Positions 22,525 to 29,576 of a stretch of 39,903 nucleotides of DNA are shown here, piece after piece. Made by a program: the position numbers and the translations under genes. Location of the stretch: NCBI GenBank assembly GCA_035252905.1, contig DATFCQ010000158.1, forward strand, positions 1-39,903. Reading direction: 5' to 3'. The DNA is from AP-15 sp035252905. Its GTDB lineage: Bacteria > Pseudomonadota > Alphaproteobacteria > ATCC43930 > CGMCC-115725. The notes below the pieces were generated by a model. That model ran no database searches and had not been told where the DNA came from. It was given only the letters and a program-made list of their open reading frames with translations. Within the stretch, counting starts at the first letter, position 1. Each line of letters begins with the position of its first letter.

Positions 22525-22653
22525 ATCCGTTTCCCTTAAGGACGCCGGCCCACGGGTGGCCGGCTCGACCGAAAGAGACGCGTTACGTCGTAGCAGCACC
22601 CCGGCACGCCTGTGCGGCGGGGTCCTAGGCACGTGCGATTGCGTCGGACGCCT

Positions 22654-22681
22654 TAGATAAGAAAAACCCGCAGGAATGCAA
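22654..22681 (-). promoter_or_regulatory. Promoter for the decarboxylase leader
   Basis: On the minus strand, TTGCAT (22676-22681) and TATCTA (22654-22659) are separated by 16 bp. A perfect 15-bp palindrome, AGTTTTTGAAAAACT (22683-22697), touches the -35 box and could bind a regulator. Confidence 0.55.
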
Positions 22682-22908
22682 GAGTTTTTGAAAAACTGGA
22701 AGGCGGGAAGGGGAGGGTAGGGTGGGGGCCTCTCCTGGTGCTCCGGTTCCATTTTTGGCGGCGGTGCGTCAGCGTCGTCGTCAGCGTAACCAGGGCCTGG
22801 GAGCGATCGGCCGGCGTTGGCGCGCCGGCCGATCACCTCTGTAATATAAGGGTAATTGCGCAACCGATCCAGAGAGCGACGCGAGCCTGGACACTGCTCC
22901 GCTTTTGC

Positions 22909-22937
22909 TTGCAACCCATCGTTGCTTAAGCTATACT
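22909..22937 (+). promoter_or_regulatory. Promoter of the small secreted protein gene
   Basis: TTGCAA (22909-22914) and TATACT (22932-22937) with a 17-bp spacer, close to the sigma-70 ideal, lie 26 bp before the ATG. AGGAGG (22952-22957) is a strong ribosome-binding site. The 22700-22900 interval between the two divergent promoters holds no recognisable gene. Confidence 0.65.
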
Positions 22938-22962
22938 GGAATTCCCCAATCAGGAGGATTGA

Positions 22963-23184
22963 ATGCGTCTCGTCCTTGCGGCGTTCGCGGCCGGGTTATT
23001 GTTCACGGCCGGGCCCGCCTCCGCGACCCCGCAATTCCCGGTAACGGGCAAGACGGTTCCGGGCATCACAGCCCATCTCGAACAGGTGCGCCAGGGCTGC
23101 GGCCTCGGCTGGCACCGCCGAATGTGGCGCGACCGCTGGGGCCGCTGGCATTGGGGCCGCTGCGTCCCGAACGGCTATCGCTGA
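22963..23184 (+). CDS. GCG_CRPN-type small secreted protein
   Basis: This 73-residue protein has a clear Sec signal peptide (RLVLAAFAAGLLFTAGPASA, cut about residue 22). The mature part ends in QGCGLGWHRRMWRDRWGRWH and WGRCVPNGYR. The paired GCGxGxHR and GRCVPNGY motifs with two Cys match the GCG_CRPN family of short periplasmic or secreted proteins of alphaproteobacteria, whose function is unknown. Tryptophan and arginine are unusually common in the mature part. The start is fixed by AGGAGG 5 nt upstream and a near-consensus promoter, so high expression is likely. It lies between two polyamine genes. Confidence 0.82.
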   Translation: MRLVLAAFAAGLLFTAGPASATPQFPVTGKTVPGITAHLEQVRQGCGLGWHRRMWRDRWGRWHWGRCVPNGYR

Positions 23185-23208
23185 GGACGAAGTCGGCGGA
23201 ATACGCTG

Positions 23209-23248
23209 CGCTCTTCCGCCCTACGGTTCGGTGTAGGGCGGAAGAGCG
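23209..23248. terminator. 16-bp perfect inverted repeat between convergent genes
   Basis: CGCTCTTCCGCCCTAC (23209-23224) and GTAGGGCGGAAGAGCG (23233-23248) with an 8-nt loop, between the stops of the GCG_CRPN gene and the agmatinase-family gene. There is no U-tract. The GTAGGGCGGAA motif is also typical of dispersed repeats in these genomes. Confidence 0.55.
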
Positions 23249-23274
23249 AGCGAAGCGGAGCGCATTCCACCGCT

Positions 23275-24168
23275 TCAAACGCGCGGCGCCAATAGAGCGA
23301 TATAGTCCCAGGCCATCGTCGCCGCGGCGAGAGCGGTGATCTCGGCAACATCGTAGGGCGGAGAGACCTCGACCACATCCATGCCGGCAAAGCGCAGGCC
23401 TTCGAGGCGGCGCAAGACGGCTCGCGCCTGCCAGGTCGCAAGGCCGCCGACTTCCGGGGTGCCGGTGCCGGGCGCGAAGGCCGGGTCGAGCGCATCGACA
23501 TCGAAGCTCAGATAGGCCGAGGCGTCGCCGACGACCTCGCGGATGCGGCGAGCGACGGCGGCAGGTCCGTTTTCGTGGACCTCCTCGGCAAACAGGATCG
23601 TGACCCCTTTGCCGGTAGTCCACTCGAAGATGTCGCGATGCATCGGCGAGCGGATGCCGACCTGAACCATGCGCCGCGGGTCGACGAGACCCTCCTCAAT
23701 TGCATGGTAGAACGGCGAGCCATGACCGTAGGCGAGGCCGAAGCTCTCGGGCCAGGTGTCGACATGCGCGTCGAAATGGACGAGAGCGAGCGGACCCTCG
23801 CGCTTTGCCCGCGCGCGCAGCAGGCCAAGCGTAATCGTATGATCGCCGCCCAATGCGACGAGGTGGGACAGGGGCTCGGCCTGCCGCGCGATCGCGGCGA
23901 GCGTTCCTTCGATGTCGCCATGGGCGATGCGGAAGTCGCCGATGTCGGCGATGTCGAGCCGCGCCGGTTCGCGCCAGGCGGCCGGATGATCGCCGTCGAT
24001 CAGCATGCGGCTCGCCTGACGGATCGCCGCCGGCCCGAAGCGCGCGCCGGGTCGGTTGGAGGTTCCGAGATCGAAGGGGATGCCGGCGACGGCAATCGCC
24101 GCGCCGGGATCGGCGCGCGCGATGCCAAGAAAGCTGGGACGGGTCGCAAAGGTGGGAACTTGCGTCAT
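23275..24168 (-). CDS. Agmatinase/ureohydrolase-family protein
   Basis: This 297-residue ureohydrolase has a binuclear Mn site. Metal ligands are visible in VALGGDHTITLG, LVHFDAHVDTW and YLSFDVDALDPAFAPGTGTP, the three arginase-family motifs. The YGHGSPFYHAIEEGLVD loop and GTPEVGGL fit agmatinase (SpeB), which yields putrescine and urea, but guanidinobutyrase and guanidinopropionase share these marks. The nearby ornithine decarboxylase also makes putrescine, so a polyamine role is likely. ATG 24166-24168 follows GGGGGG. Confidence 0.88.
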   Translation of the reverse strand: MTQVPTFATRPSFLGIARADPGAAIAVAGIPFDLGTSNRPGARFGPAAIRQASRMLIDGDHPAAWREPARLDIADIGDFRIAHGDIEGTLAAIARQAEPLSHLVALGGDHTITLGLLRARAKREGPLALVHFDAHVDTWPESFGLAYGHGSPFYHAIEEGLVDPRRMVQVGIRSPMHRDIFEWTTGKGVTILFAEEVHENGPAAVARRIREVVGDASAYLSFDVDALDPAFAPGTGTPEVGGLATWQARAVLRRLEGLRFAGMDVVEVSPPYDVAEITALAAATMAWDYIALLAPRV

Positions 24169-24250
24169 CCCCCCTATTTGAGAAAGAATCCTAAAATATC
24201 AATGGTCTGGACTCAAATATTCGCCCACACCCGGCACTATCGAAATCTCT

Positions 24251-25462
24251 TCAGCGAAAGAAAGCCGGCGGGTCCTGAACCACTGGCGCCGCCGCCTCGA
24301 AGAGCGCGCGCGGATCGGCGGAGAGAGGAGGGTAGATGCGCTGACGGTTGATGATCTCCTTGGTGCGCTTGGCGGCGGCCCCGGTGGTCGCGACGCGGCG
24401 CTGCCAGCCCGCGGTACACACCGCCCCCCAGGGCCCGAGATCGAGAATGGTCGAGTACCAGTCGATCCTGAGCGGCACCATCGCCAGACCCAACAGGTCG
24501 CAGACGACGTTGTGACCGGCGAAACGGCCCATCGGGCGGGCGTGCTGGCACGACATAACGCAGGGCCGCTCGCCGTCGACGGCGAACCAGGCCGCGTCGC
24601 CGGCGGCGAACTCGGCGTCCATGCCAAGGATCTTCATAAAGGGATCGACCGGCACGCGGCCGAAACGGTCGCGCCGGACCGGAAAGCGCCGGGTCAACGG
24701 GTGCGCCTCCATGCCGGCGCACCACACGACCGTCCGGGCGGCGATGCGTTCGCCGCTCGTCAACACCGCGCCCTCGCCGTCGATCGCAGCGACCGAGACG
24801 CCGGGCCGGGTTTCGACGCCGAGGGCGGCGAGCGCCTCGGCGATGACCGCGCGGGCCTCCTCGCCCATGTCGGAGCCGATCCACTCCTGCCGGTCGGCGA
24901 GGATCACGCGCCCCGCGCCGCCGGTCGCCTGACGCAGTTTGTCGGGCATCTCGGCCGCGACTTCGATGCCGGTCAGGCCGGCGCCGATGACTAGTACGGT
25001 GTCGCGTCCCGGGGCGGGCGGTTCTGCCGACAGGGCGGCGATATGGGCGTTGAGACGGTCGGCCGCCTCGTAGGTGTCGACATCGTAGCCATAGGCGTCG
25101 AGGCCCGAGATCGGCGGGCGCACGACCCGGCTGCCGAGAGCGAAGACCAGCCGGTCATAGGGCAAAAGCTCCGGCGCGCCGGCCCCGGAACAGATGATAT
25201 GCCGGTTGGCGAAATCGATGTCGTGCACCTCGGCCGCGATCGGCCTGACCCCGATCGGGCCCAGAACCTGGTCGAGAGGAACGCGGGTTTCCCGGAGGTC
25301 GGCCTCGTAATTGCGCACCCGGATCGAATGCCAGGGGTTGCGGTCGACGACGACGATTTCGAGTTCATCGGCGCCGAGGCCGAGTTCTTCGCGCTTGCGG
25401 GCGGCGCCGACGGCACTCCACAGCCCGGCGAAACCGGCGCCGGCGACGACGATGCGGCGCAT
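24251..25462 (-). CDS. NAD(P)/FAD-dependent oxidoreductase, type II NADH dehydrogenase-like
   Basis: This 403-residue two-dinucleotide-binding flavoprotein has an FAD site, RRIVVAGAGFAGLWSAVGAA, at the N-terminus. An NAD(P)H site, TVLVIGAGLTGIEVAAEMPD, starts near residue 155, and the second FAD motif is FAAGDAAWF. The order and length match NDH-2, which passes electrons from NADH to quinone at the membrane face without pumping protons. The C-terminal part holds one hydrophobic stretch (NVVCDLLGLAMVPLRI) that may attach to the membrane. It starts 4 nt after the thiolase gene, in one operon; the pairing with a thiolase is unusual. Confidence 0.87.
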   Translation of the reverse strand: MRRIVVAGAGFAGLWSAVGAARKREELGLGADELEIVVVDRNPWHSIRVRNYEADLRETRVPLDQVLGPIGVRPIAAEVHDIDFANRHIICSGAGAPELLPYDRLVFALGSRVVRPPISGLDAYGYDVDTYEAADRLNAHIAALSAEPPAPGRDTVLVIGAGLTGIEVAAEMPDKLRQATGGAGRVILADRQEWIGSDMGEEARAVIAEALAALGVETRPGVSVAAIDGEGAVLTSGERIAARTVVWCAGMEAHPLTRRFPVRRDRFGRVPVDPFMKILGMDAEFAAGDAAWFAVDGERPCVMSCQHARPMGRFAGHNVVCDLLGLAMVPLRIDWYSTILDLGPWGAVCTAGWQRRVATTGAAAKRTKEIINRQRIYPPLSADPRALFEAAAPVVQDPPAFFR

Positions 25463-25466
25463 TCCG

Positions 25467-26666
25467 CTACACCCGTTCCAGCACCATGGCGATGCCTTGG
25501 CCGACCCCGACGCACATCGTGACCAGGGCGTAGCGCCCGCCGCTGCGCTGCAACTGCCGGGCGGCGGTCAGGGCGATGCGCGGCCCGGAGGCGCCGAGCG
25601 GATGGCCGACGGCGATGGCGCCGCCGTTCGGGTTGACCCGGCTATCTTCGGCCGGCAGTTCGAGCCCCCTCAGACAGGCCAGCACTTGCGCTGCGAAGGC
25701 CTCGTTGATCTCGATCACGTCGATGTCGGACAGGGCGAGACCGGCGCGCGCCAACGCCTTTTTCGAGGCCGCCACCGGGCCGATCCCCATGATCCGCGGC
25801 GGCACCCCGGCGACGGCGCTGGCAAGGATTCGGGCGAGCGGAGCGGCTCCGGCCTTGTCGCCGGCACGGCGGCTGGCGACGATCATCGCCACCGCGCCGT
25901 CATTGATGCCCGAGGCATTGCCGGCGGTGGTGACGCCGTCCTTGAACAGCGGCCTGAGGCGCGCGAGCCCTTCGAGATTGGTCTGCGGGCGCGGATGCTC
26001 GTCCTCGGCGACGGTGACCGGACCCGCCCGGCCGCCCGGCACTTCGACGGCGTGGATCTCGCCCGCGAAAAAGCCGTCGGCCTTGGCCGCGGCGTATTTC
26101 TTCTGCGAGGCGAGGGCAAAGAGATCGCACGCCTCGCGCGTCAACTGATAGTCGCGGGCGAGGTTGTCGGAGGTCTCAGGCATCGTGTCGGCGCCGAATT
26201 CCCGTTCGAGCCGCGGGTTGGCAAAGCGCGCGCCGATCGTCGAATCGTAGATGCGGCCGTCGCGGCCAAACGGGGTCTCCGATTTGTTGATGACAAAGGG
26301 GGCGCGGCTCATGCTCTCGACGCCGCCCGCCACCATGACCTCGCCCTCGCCGCAGGTGACGGCCTGGGCCGCCATGGCGATGGCGTTGAGGCCGCTGCCG
26401 CAATTTCTCTGCAATACCGAGCCCGCCGCCTCGATCGGCAGGCCGGCGAGAAGCCCGGCATGGCGCGCGACGCAGCGGCTGTCCTCGCCCGCCTGGTTGG
26501 CGCAGCCGACGACGACGTCCTCGATCGCCGCCGGGTCAAAACCGCTCTGTTCGACGCTCGCCTTGACCACCGCGGCAAGCATGTCGTCGGGCCGCATGCG
26601 GGCAAGCGCGCCGGCATGGCGGCCAAACGGGGTGCGCACTCCGTTATAGATGTAGGCGTCGAGCAT
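25467..26666 (-). CDS. Acetyl-CoA acyltransferase (thiolase)
   Basis: This 399-residue thiolase II has its nucleophilic Cys at C89 (LQRNCGSGLNA), the active-site NEAFAAQ loop, H355 in AVGHPLGASG, and the second Cys C385 in TMCVGVGQG. It condenses or cleaves 3-oxoacyl-CoA with CoA. Degradative roles (3-oxoadipyl-CoA or fatty acid thiolase) suit the catabolic setting. The ATG at 26664-26666 gives the typical start DAYIYNGVRTPFGRHAGALA; the frame upstream is intergenic repeat sequence. It is divergent from the CDF transporter gene. Confidence 0.93.
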   Translation of the reverse strand: MLDAYIYNGVRTPFGRHAGALARMRPDDMLAAVVKASVEQSGFDPAAIEDVVVGCANQAGEDSRCVARHAGLLAGLPIEAAGSVLQRNCGSGLNAIAMAAQAVTCGEGEVMVAGGVESMSRAPFVINKSETPFGRDGRIYDSTIGARFANPRLEREFGADTMPETSDNLARDYQLTREACDLFALASQKKYAAAKADGFFAGEIHAVEVPGGRAGPVTVAEDEHPRPQTNLEGLARLRPLFKDGVTTAGNASGINDGAVAMIVASRRAGDKAGAAPLARILASAVAGVPPRIMGIGPVAASKKALARAGLALSDIDVIEINEAFAAQVLACLRGLELPAEDSRVNPNGGAIAVGHPLGASGPRIALTAARQLQRSGGRYALVTMCVGVGQGIAMVLERV

Positions 26667-26744
26667 CGCGGGATCCTCCTCGCCCGCATCTCCGCGCGGC
26701 GGCGCGCCGCTGTCAAGCCCGGAGCGCGCTCCGGACCGCGGGCC

Positions 26745-26822
26745 CCTGAGGTTCTCGAAGGGCCGCCCGCACGGGGCGCCGCCGTCCTGGCCGCATGCGG
26801 GCGACCCTTCGACACGCTCAGG
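26745..26822. repeat. Inverted repeat of the CCTTCGACACGCTCAGG type
   Basis: CCTGAGGTTCTCGAAGGG (26745-26762) and its near complement CCCTTCGACACGCTCAGG (26805-26822) flank a GC-rich centre. This fills the gap between the divergent thiolase and CDF genes and is a known style of dispersed repeat in high-GC alphaproteobacteria. Confidence 0.7.
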
Positions 26823-26862
26823 AGCCCGCCGTCCCTTTTCTTTCGCTATAATCATCCGTCCG

Positions 26863-27768
26863 ATGCCGCACGATCACCACTCCCACGCCTCGTCCGATTA
26901 TGGGCGCGCCTTTGCCGTCGGGATCGCCCTCAATCTGCTCTTCGTCGCCGGCGAGGCGGCGGCCGGCGTCCTCTCCGGGTCGTTGGCGCTGATCGCCGAT
27001 TCCGGCCACAACCTCGCCGACGTCCTGGGTCTGGCGCTGTCCTGGGGCGCCGCCATCCTCAGCCGCCGCGAGCCGAGCGGCCGGTTCACCTACGGGCTGC
27101 GCTCCAGCTCGATCCTCGCCGCACTCGCCAACGCCTTGATCCTGCTCATTGTGACCGGCGGCGTCGCATGGGAAGCGATCCTGCGGATCGCCCATCCGAT
27201 GCCGGTCGCAAGCGGCGTAATGATCATCGCCGCCGCCGCCGGCCTTGTCGTCAACGGGGCGACGGCGCTCCTCTTCGCCTCCGGCCGCCATCGCGACCTC
27301 AACCTCAAAAGCGCCTTTCTGCACATGGCGGCCGACACCCTCGTCACCGCCAGCGTCGTCGTCGTCGGCATCGCGCTCCGGTTTACCCACGCCCTATGGC
27401 TCGACCCGGCGGCGAGCCTCGGCGTCTCGGCGGTCATCATTTTCGGCACCTGGGGGCTCATGCGCAGCGCGATCGGCCTCGCTCTCGCCGCCGTGCCGGA
27501 GGGCATCGACGCCGCCGCGGTGCGGGCCTATCTCGCAGGCCTCGACGGGGTCGCCGCATTGCACGATCTCCATATCTGGGGCATGAGCACGACCGAAACC
27601 GCGCTGACCTGCCATCTGATCATGCCGAGCGGGCATCCCGGCGACGCGCTGCTGGGAAGGGTCGCCGAGGAGTTGCACGCGCGTTTCGGCATCGCCCATA
27701 CGACGATCCAGATCGAACTCGCCGACACCGACGCGACCTGCGCGCTCTTGTCCGAGCACGTCGTGTGA
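26863..27768 (+). CDS. Cation diffusion facilitator family metal transporter (CzcD/ZitB type)
   Basis: This 301-residue inner-membrane metal/proton antiporter has six helices. Metal-binding pairs are H49xxxD53 (IADSGHNLADVLG, helix 2) and H154xxxD158 (FLHMAADTLV, helix 5), the HxxxD pattern of Zn- and Co-transporting CDFs. The N-terminus is His-rich (PHDHHSHASSD), and the C-terminal cytoplasmic domain includes HDLHIWGMSTTETALTCHLI. CDFs normally export metal from the cytoplasm. Its stop lies only 34 nt before the nitrile hydratase alpha gene, so co-transcription is likely and cobalt is a possible substrate. Zinc is the default expectation. Confidence 0.9.
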   Translation: MPHDHHSHASSDYGRAFAVGIALNLLFVAGEAAAGVLSGSLALIADSGHNLADVLGLALSWGAAILSRREPSGRFTYGLRSSSILAALANALILLIVTGGVAWEAILRIAHPMPVASGVMIIAAAAGLVVNGATALLFASGRHRDLNLKSAFLHMAADTLVTASVVVVGIALRFTHALWLDPAASLGVSAVIIFGTWGLMRSAIGLALAAVPEGIDAAAVRAYLAGLDGVAALHDLHIWGMSTTETALTCHLIMPSGHPGDALLGRVAEELHARFGIAHTTIQIELADTDATCALLSEHVV

Positions 27769-27802
27769 TAGAGTGGACCTCCTGCGAGGAGAGCGGACCG
27801 CC

Positions 27803-28438
27803 ATGCCAGATCACCCCCATGACCACCCCGAGCATTCGGAATTGTCCGATCTCGATGTGCGCGTGCGCGCGCTTGAAACCCTGTTGACCGAGAAGGGCTA
27901 TATCGACCCGGCCGCGCTCGACCGCATCGTCGAGGCCCACGAGACCGAGATCGGACCGCATATCGGCGCCCGCATCGTCGCCCGCGCCTGGGCCGACCCG
28001 GCGTTCAAGGAGCGGCTCCTCGCCGACGCGACTGAAGCGGTCCGCGCGCTCGGGCATGAAAGCCGCGTCGGCAGCCATCTGATCGCGGTCGAGAACAGCG
28101 AGACGGTCCACAATCTCGTCGTGTGCACCTTGTGCTCCTGCTATCCCTGGGAGATGCTGGGATTGCCGCCGGTCTGGTACAAATCGGCGCCCTACCGCTC
28201 GCGCGCGGTCATTGACCCGCGCGGGGTGCTCGCCGAGTTCGGCCTCGATCTGCCGCCCGAAACCGCAATCCGCCTCTGGGATTCGACCGCCGAGACGCGG
28301 TTTCTGGTCGTGCCGGTGCGGCCCCCCGGAACCGAGGGATGGAGCGAGGACCGGCTCGCCGCTCTGGTGACCCGCGACAGCATGGTCGGCACCGGCCAGC
28401 CCAAATCTCCCGCCACAGCCTCCGGGGAGACGGCATGA
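27803..28438 (+). CDS. nthA: Nitrile hydratase, alpha subunit (cobalt type)
   Basis: This is the 211-residue metal-binding subunit of nitrile hydratase, which converts nitriles to amides. The metal motif is VVCTLCSCYPW with C108, C111, S112 and C113; Thr109 and Tyr114 mark the low-spin Co(III) type, while Fe enzymes have CSLCSC-T. C111 and C113 are expected to be oxidised to sulfinic and sulfenic acids. The N-terminus is His-rich (PDHPHDHPEHSE), possibly aiding metal delivery. ATG 27803 follows GAGGAGAG. It overlaps the beta gene by ATGA and follows the CDF gene directly. Confidence 0.95.
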   Translation: MPDHPHDHPEHSELSDLDVRVRALETLLTEKGYIDPAALDRIVEAHETEIGPHIGARIVARAWADPAFKERLLADATEAVRALGHESRVGSHLIAVENSETVHNLVVCTLCSCYPWEMLGLPPVWYKSAPYRSRAVIDPRGVLAEFGLDLPPETAIRLWDSTAETRFLVVPVRPPGTEGWSEDRLAALVTRDSMVGTGQPKSPATASGETA

Positions 28439-29094
28439 CCAATTCGATCCACGACATGGGCGGCATGCACGGCTTTGGCCGGGTCGCGCCGGAGGCAGAT
28501 GAGCCCGTCTTTCACGAGAGATGGGAAGGGCGGGTCTTGGCGATGCAGCGCGCGATGGGCTACACGCGGCTGTGGACGATCGACGGCGGGCGCGCCTCGC
28601 TCGAAGCCCTGCCGCCGCTCGTCTATCTCGGCTCCTCCTATTACGAGCGCTGGCTGCGGGGCCTGGAAAACCGTCTCGTGCAATACGGTCTCGTCGACGT
28701 CGACGAGCTTGCCGCCGGCCATGCCCTGCGCCCCGGCCGACGGCTCAACCGCAAATTGACCGCGGCCGACGTCGACAAGACGATGACCCGCGGTGATTTT
28801 GCGCGGCCGGCCCCGGCGCCGGCGCGCTTCAAGCCGGGCGATGCGGTGCGCGCCCGCAATCTCAACCCGGCGACGCATACGCGGCTGCCGCGTTATGCCC
28901 GCGGCAAGCTCGGCACAGTGGAGGCTGTACGCGGCTGTCATGTGTTCCCGGACGCGGCGGCGACGGGACGGGGCGATGATCCGCAATGGCTCTACACCGT
29001 GGTCTTTACCGGCCGCGAATTGTGGGGCGAGGAGGCCGACCCGGCGCTGTCGGTCTCAATCGAGGCGTTCGAGCCCTATCTGGCGCCGGCATGA
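28435..29094 (+). CDS. nthB: Nitrile hydratase, beta subunit
   Basis: This 219-residue beta subunit pairs with alpha to form the active site. The opening TNSIHDMGGMHGFGRVAPEA is diagnostic. YYERWLRGLENRLVQYGLVD is the helical N-terminal half, and FKPGDAVRARNLNPATHTRL with YARGKLGTVEAVRGCHVFPD forms the SH3-like C-terminal barrel containing the conserved Arg residues that bond the oxidised Cys. The end, YTVVFTGRELWGEEADPALS, is also typical. Start ATG 28435 overlaps the alpha stop as ATGA, and its stop overlaps the activator start the same way. Confidence 0.95.
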   Translation: MTNSIHDMGGMHGFGRVAPEADEPVFHERWEGRVLAMQRAMGYTRLWTIDGGRASLEALPPLVYLGSSYYERWLRGLENRLVQYGLVDVDELAAGHALRPGRRLNRKLTAADVDKTMTRGDFARPAPAPARFKPGDAVRARNLNPATHTRLPRYARGKLGTVEAVRGCHVFPDAAATGRGDDPQWLYTVVFTGRELWGEEADPALSVSIEAFEPYLAPA

Positions 29095-29447
29095 GCGACA
29101 GCGCTCCGCTCTCCGGCATCCGTCACGACGGCCCGCCCTTCCGCGCGCCGTGGGAGGCGCAGGCTTTTGCGGTGACGATCGCACTCTACGAGAGCGGCCT
29201 CTTTACCTGGAACGAATGGACGGCGGCCCTCGCCGCGGCGATCGCAGAGGCGCAAAAAGCCGGCGACCCCGACACCGGCGAGACCTATTATCAGCACTGG
29301 CTCGCCGCGCTCGAACGCCTCGTCGCGGAAAAGGGTTTGGGCGACGCCGCGACCCTGGAGCGCTACCGCGAGGCCTGGCATCGCGCCGCCCTGCGCACGC
29401 CGCACGGCGCGCCGATCACGCTCGCGCCTGAGGATTTTGCGCCGTAA
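29091..29447 (+). CDS. Nitrile hydratase accessory/activator protein
   Basis: This 118-residue protein is homologous to the N-terminal half of the beta subunit (SGLFTWNEWTAALAAAIAEA, TGETYYQHWLAALERLVAEK). This class (P14K/NhlE-like) forms a complex with apo-alpha, loads cobalt and helps oxidise the cysteines, then swaps onto the enzyme. The start is the ATGA overlap with nthB. A long palindrome follows 2 nt after the stop and probably ends or stabilises the message. Its presence supports a functional cobalt enzyme. Confidence 0.9.
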   Translation: MSDSAPLSGIRHDGPPFRAPWEAQAFAVTIALYESGLFTWNEWTAALAAAIAEAQKAGDPDTGETYYQHWLAALERLVAEKGLGDAATLERYREAWHRAALRTPHGAPITLAPEDFAP

Positions 29448-29448
29448 T

Positions 29449-29502
29449 GCCCCTCACCCCACCTCTCTCCCCGCACGCGGGGAGAGAGGTGGGGTGAGGG
29501 GC
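29449..29502. repeat. Dispersed palindromic repeat, copy D, a perfect 26-bp inverted repeat
   Basis: The arms at 29449-29474 and 29477-29502 are perfect complements around an AC loop, with core CTCTCTCCCCGC/GCGGGGAGAGAG. It starts 2 nt after the activator stop, so it may serve as an operon end. Confidence 0.85.
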
Positions 29503-29576
29503 TGCCGCCCGGCTTGCCCGCTCCTGGCGCGGGGTCTAGCCTGGGCATCAAGAGAATTTTTTCTCGGAGGAAAAAG

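Larger units (their letters stand above)
22370..22647 (-). ncRNA. Structured 5' leader of the ornithine decarboxylase gene (speF-type)
   Basis: About 280 nt separate a good promoter from the decarboxylase start. The leader contains three strong hairpins: ACCCCG..CGGGGT with inner GCAC/GTGC, CCGGCC..GGCCGG, and a long one at 22453-22481. A 13-codon upstream ORF lies between the second and third. A conserved leader RNA named speF is known upstream of ornithine decarboxylase genes in alphaproteobacteria, and polyamine or ornithine control is expected; membership of that RNA family is an inference from position and layout, not from a covariance search. Confidence 0.6.

Noticed and set aside
25311..27887. 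An 858-codon open frame on the plus strand
   Set aside because: It is antisense to the thiolase and overlaps the CDF gene in another frame; an artefact of high GC content.
27803..28438. Iron-type nitrile hydratase
   Set aside because: The metal motif is CTLCSCY, with Thr and Tyr as in cobalt enzymes, and a cobalt-type activator follows.
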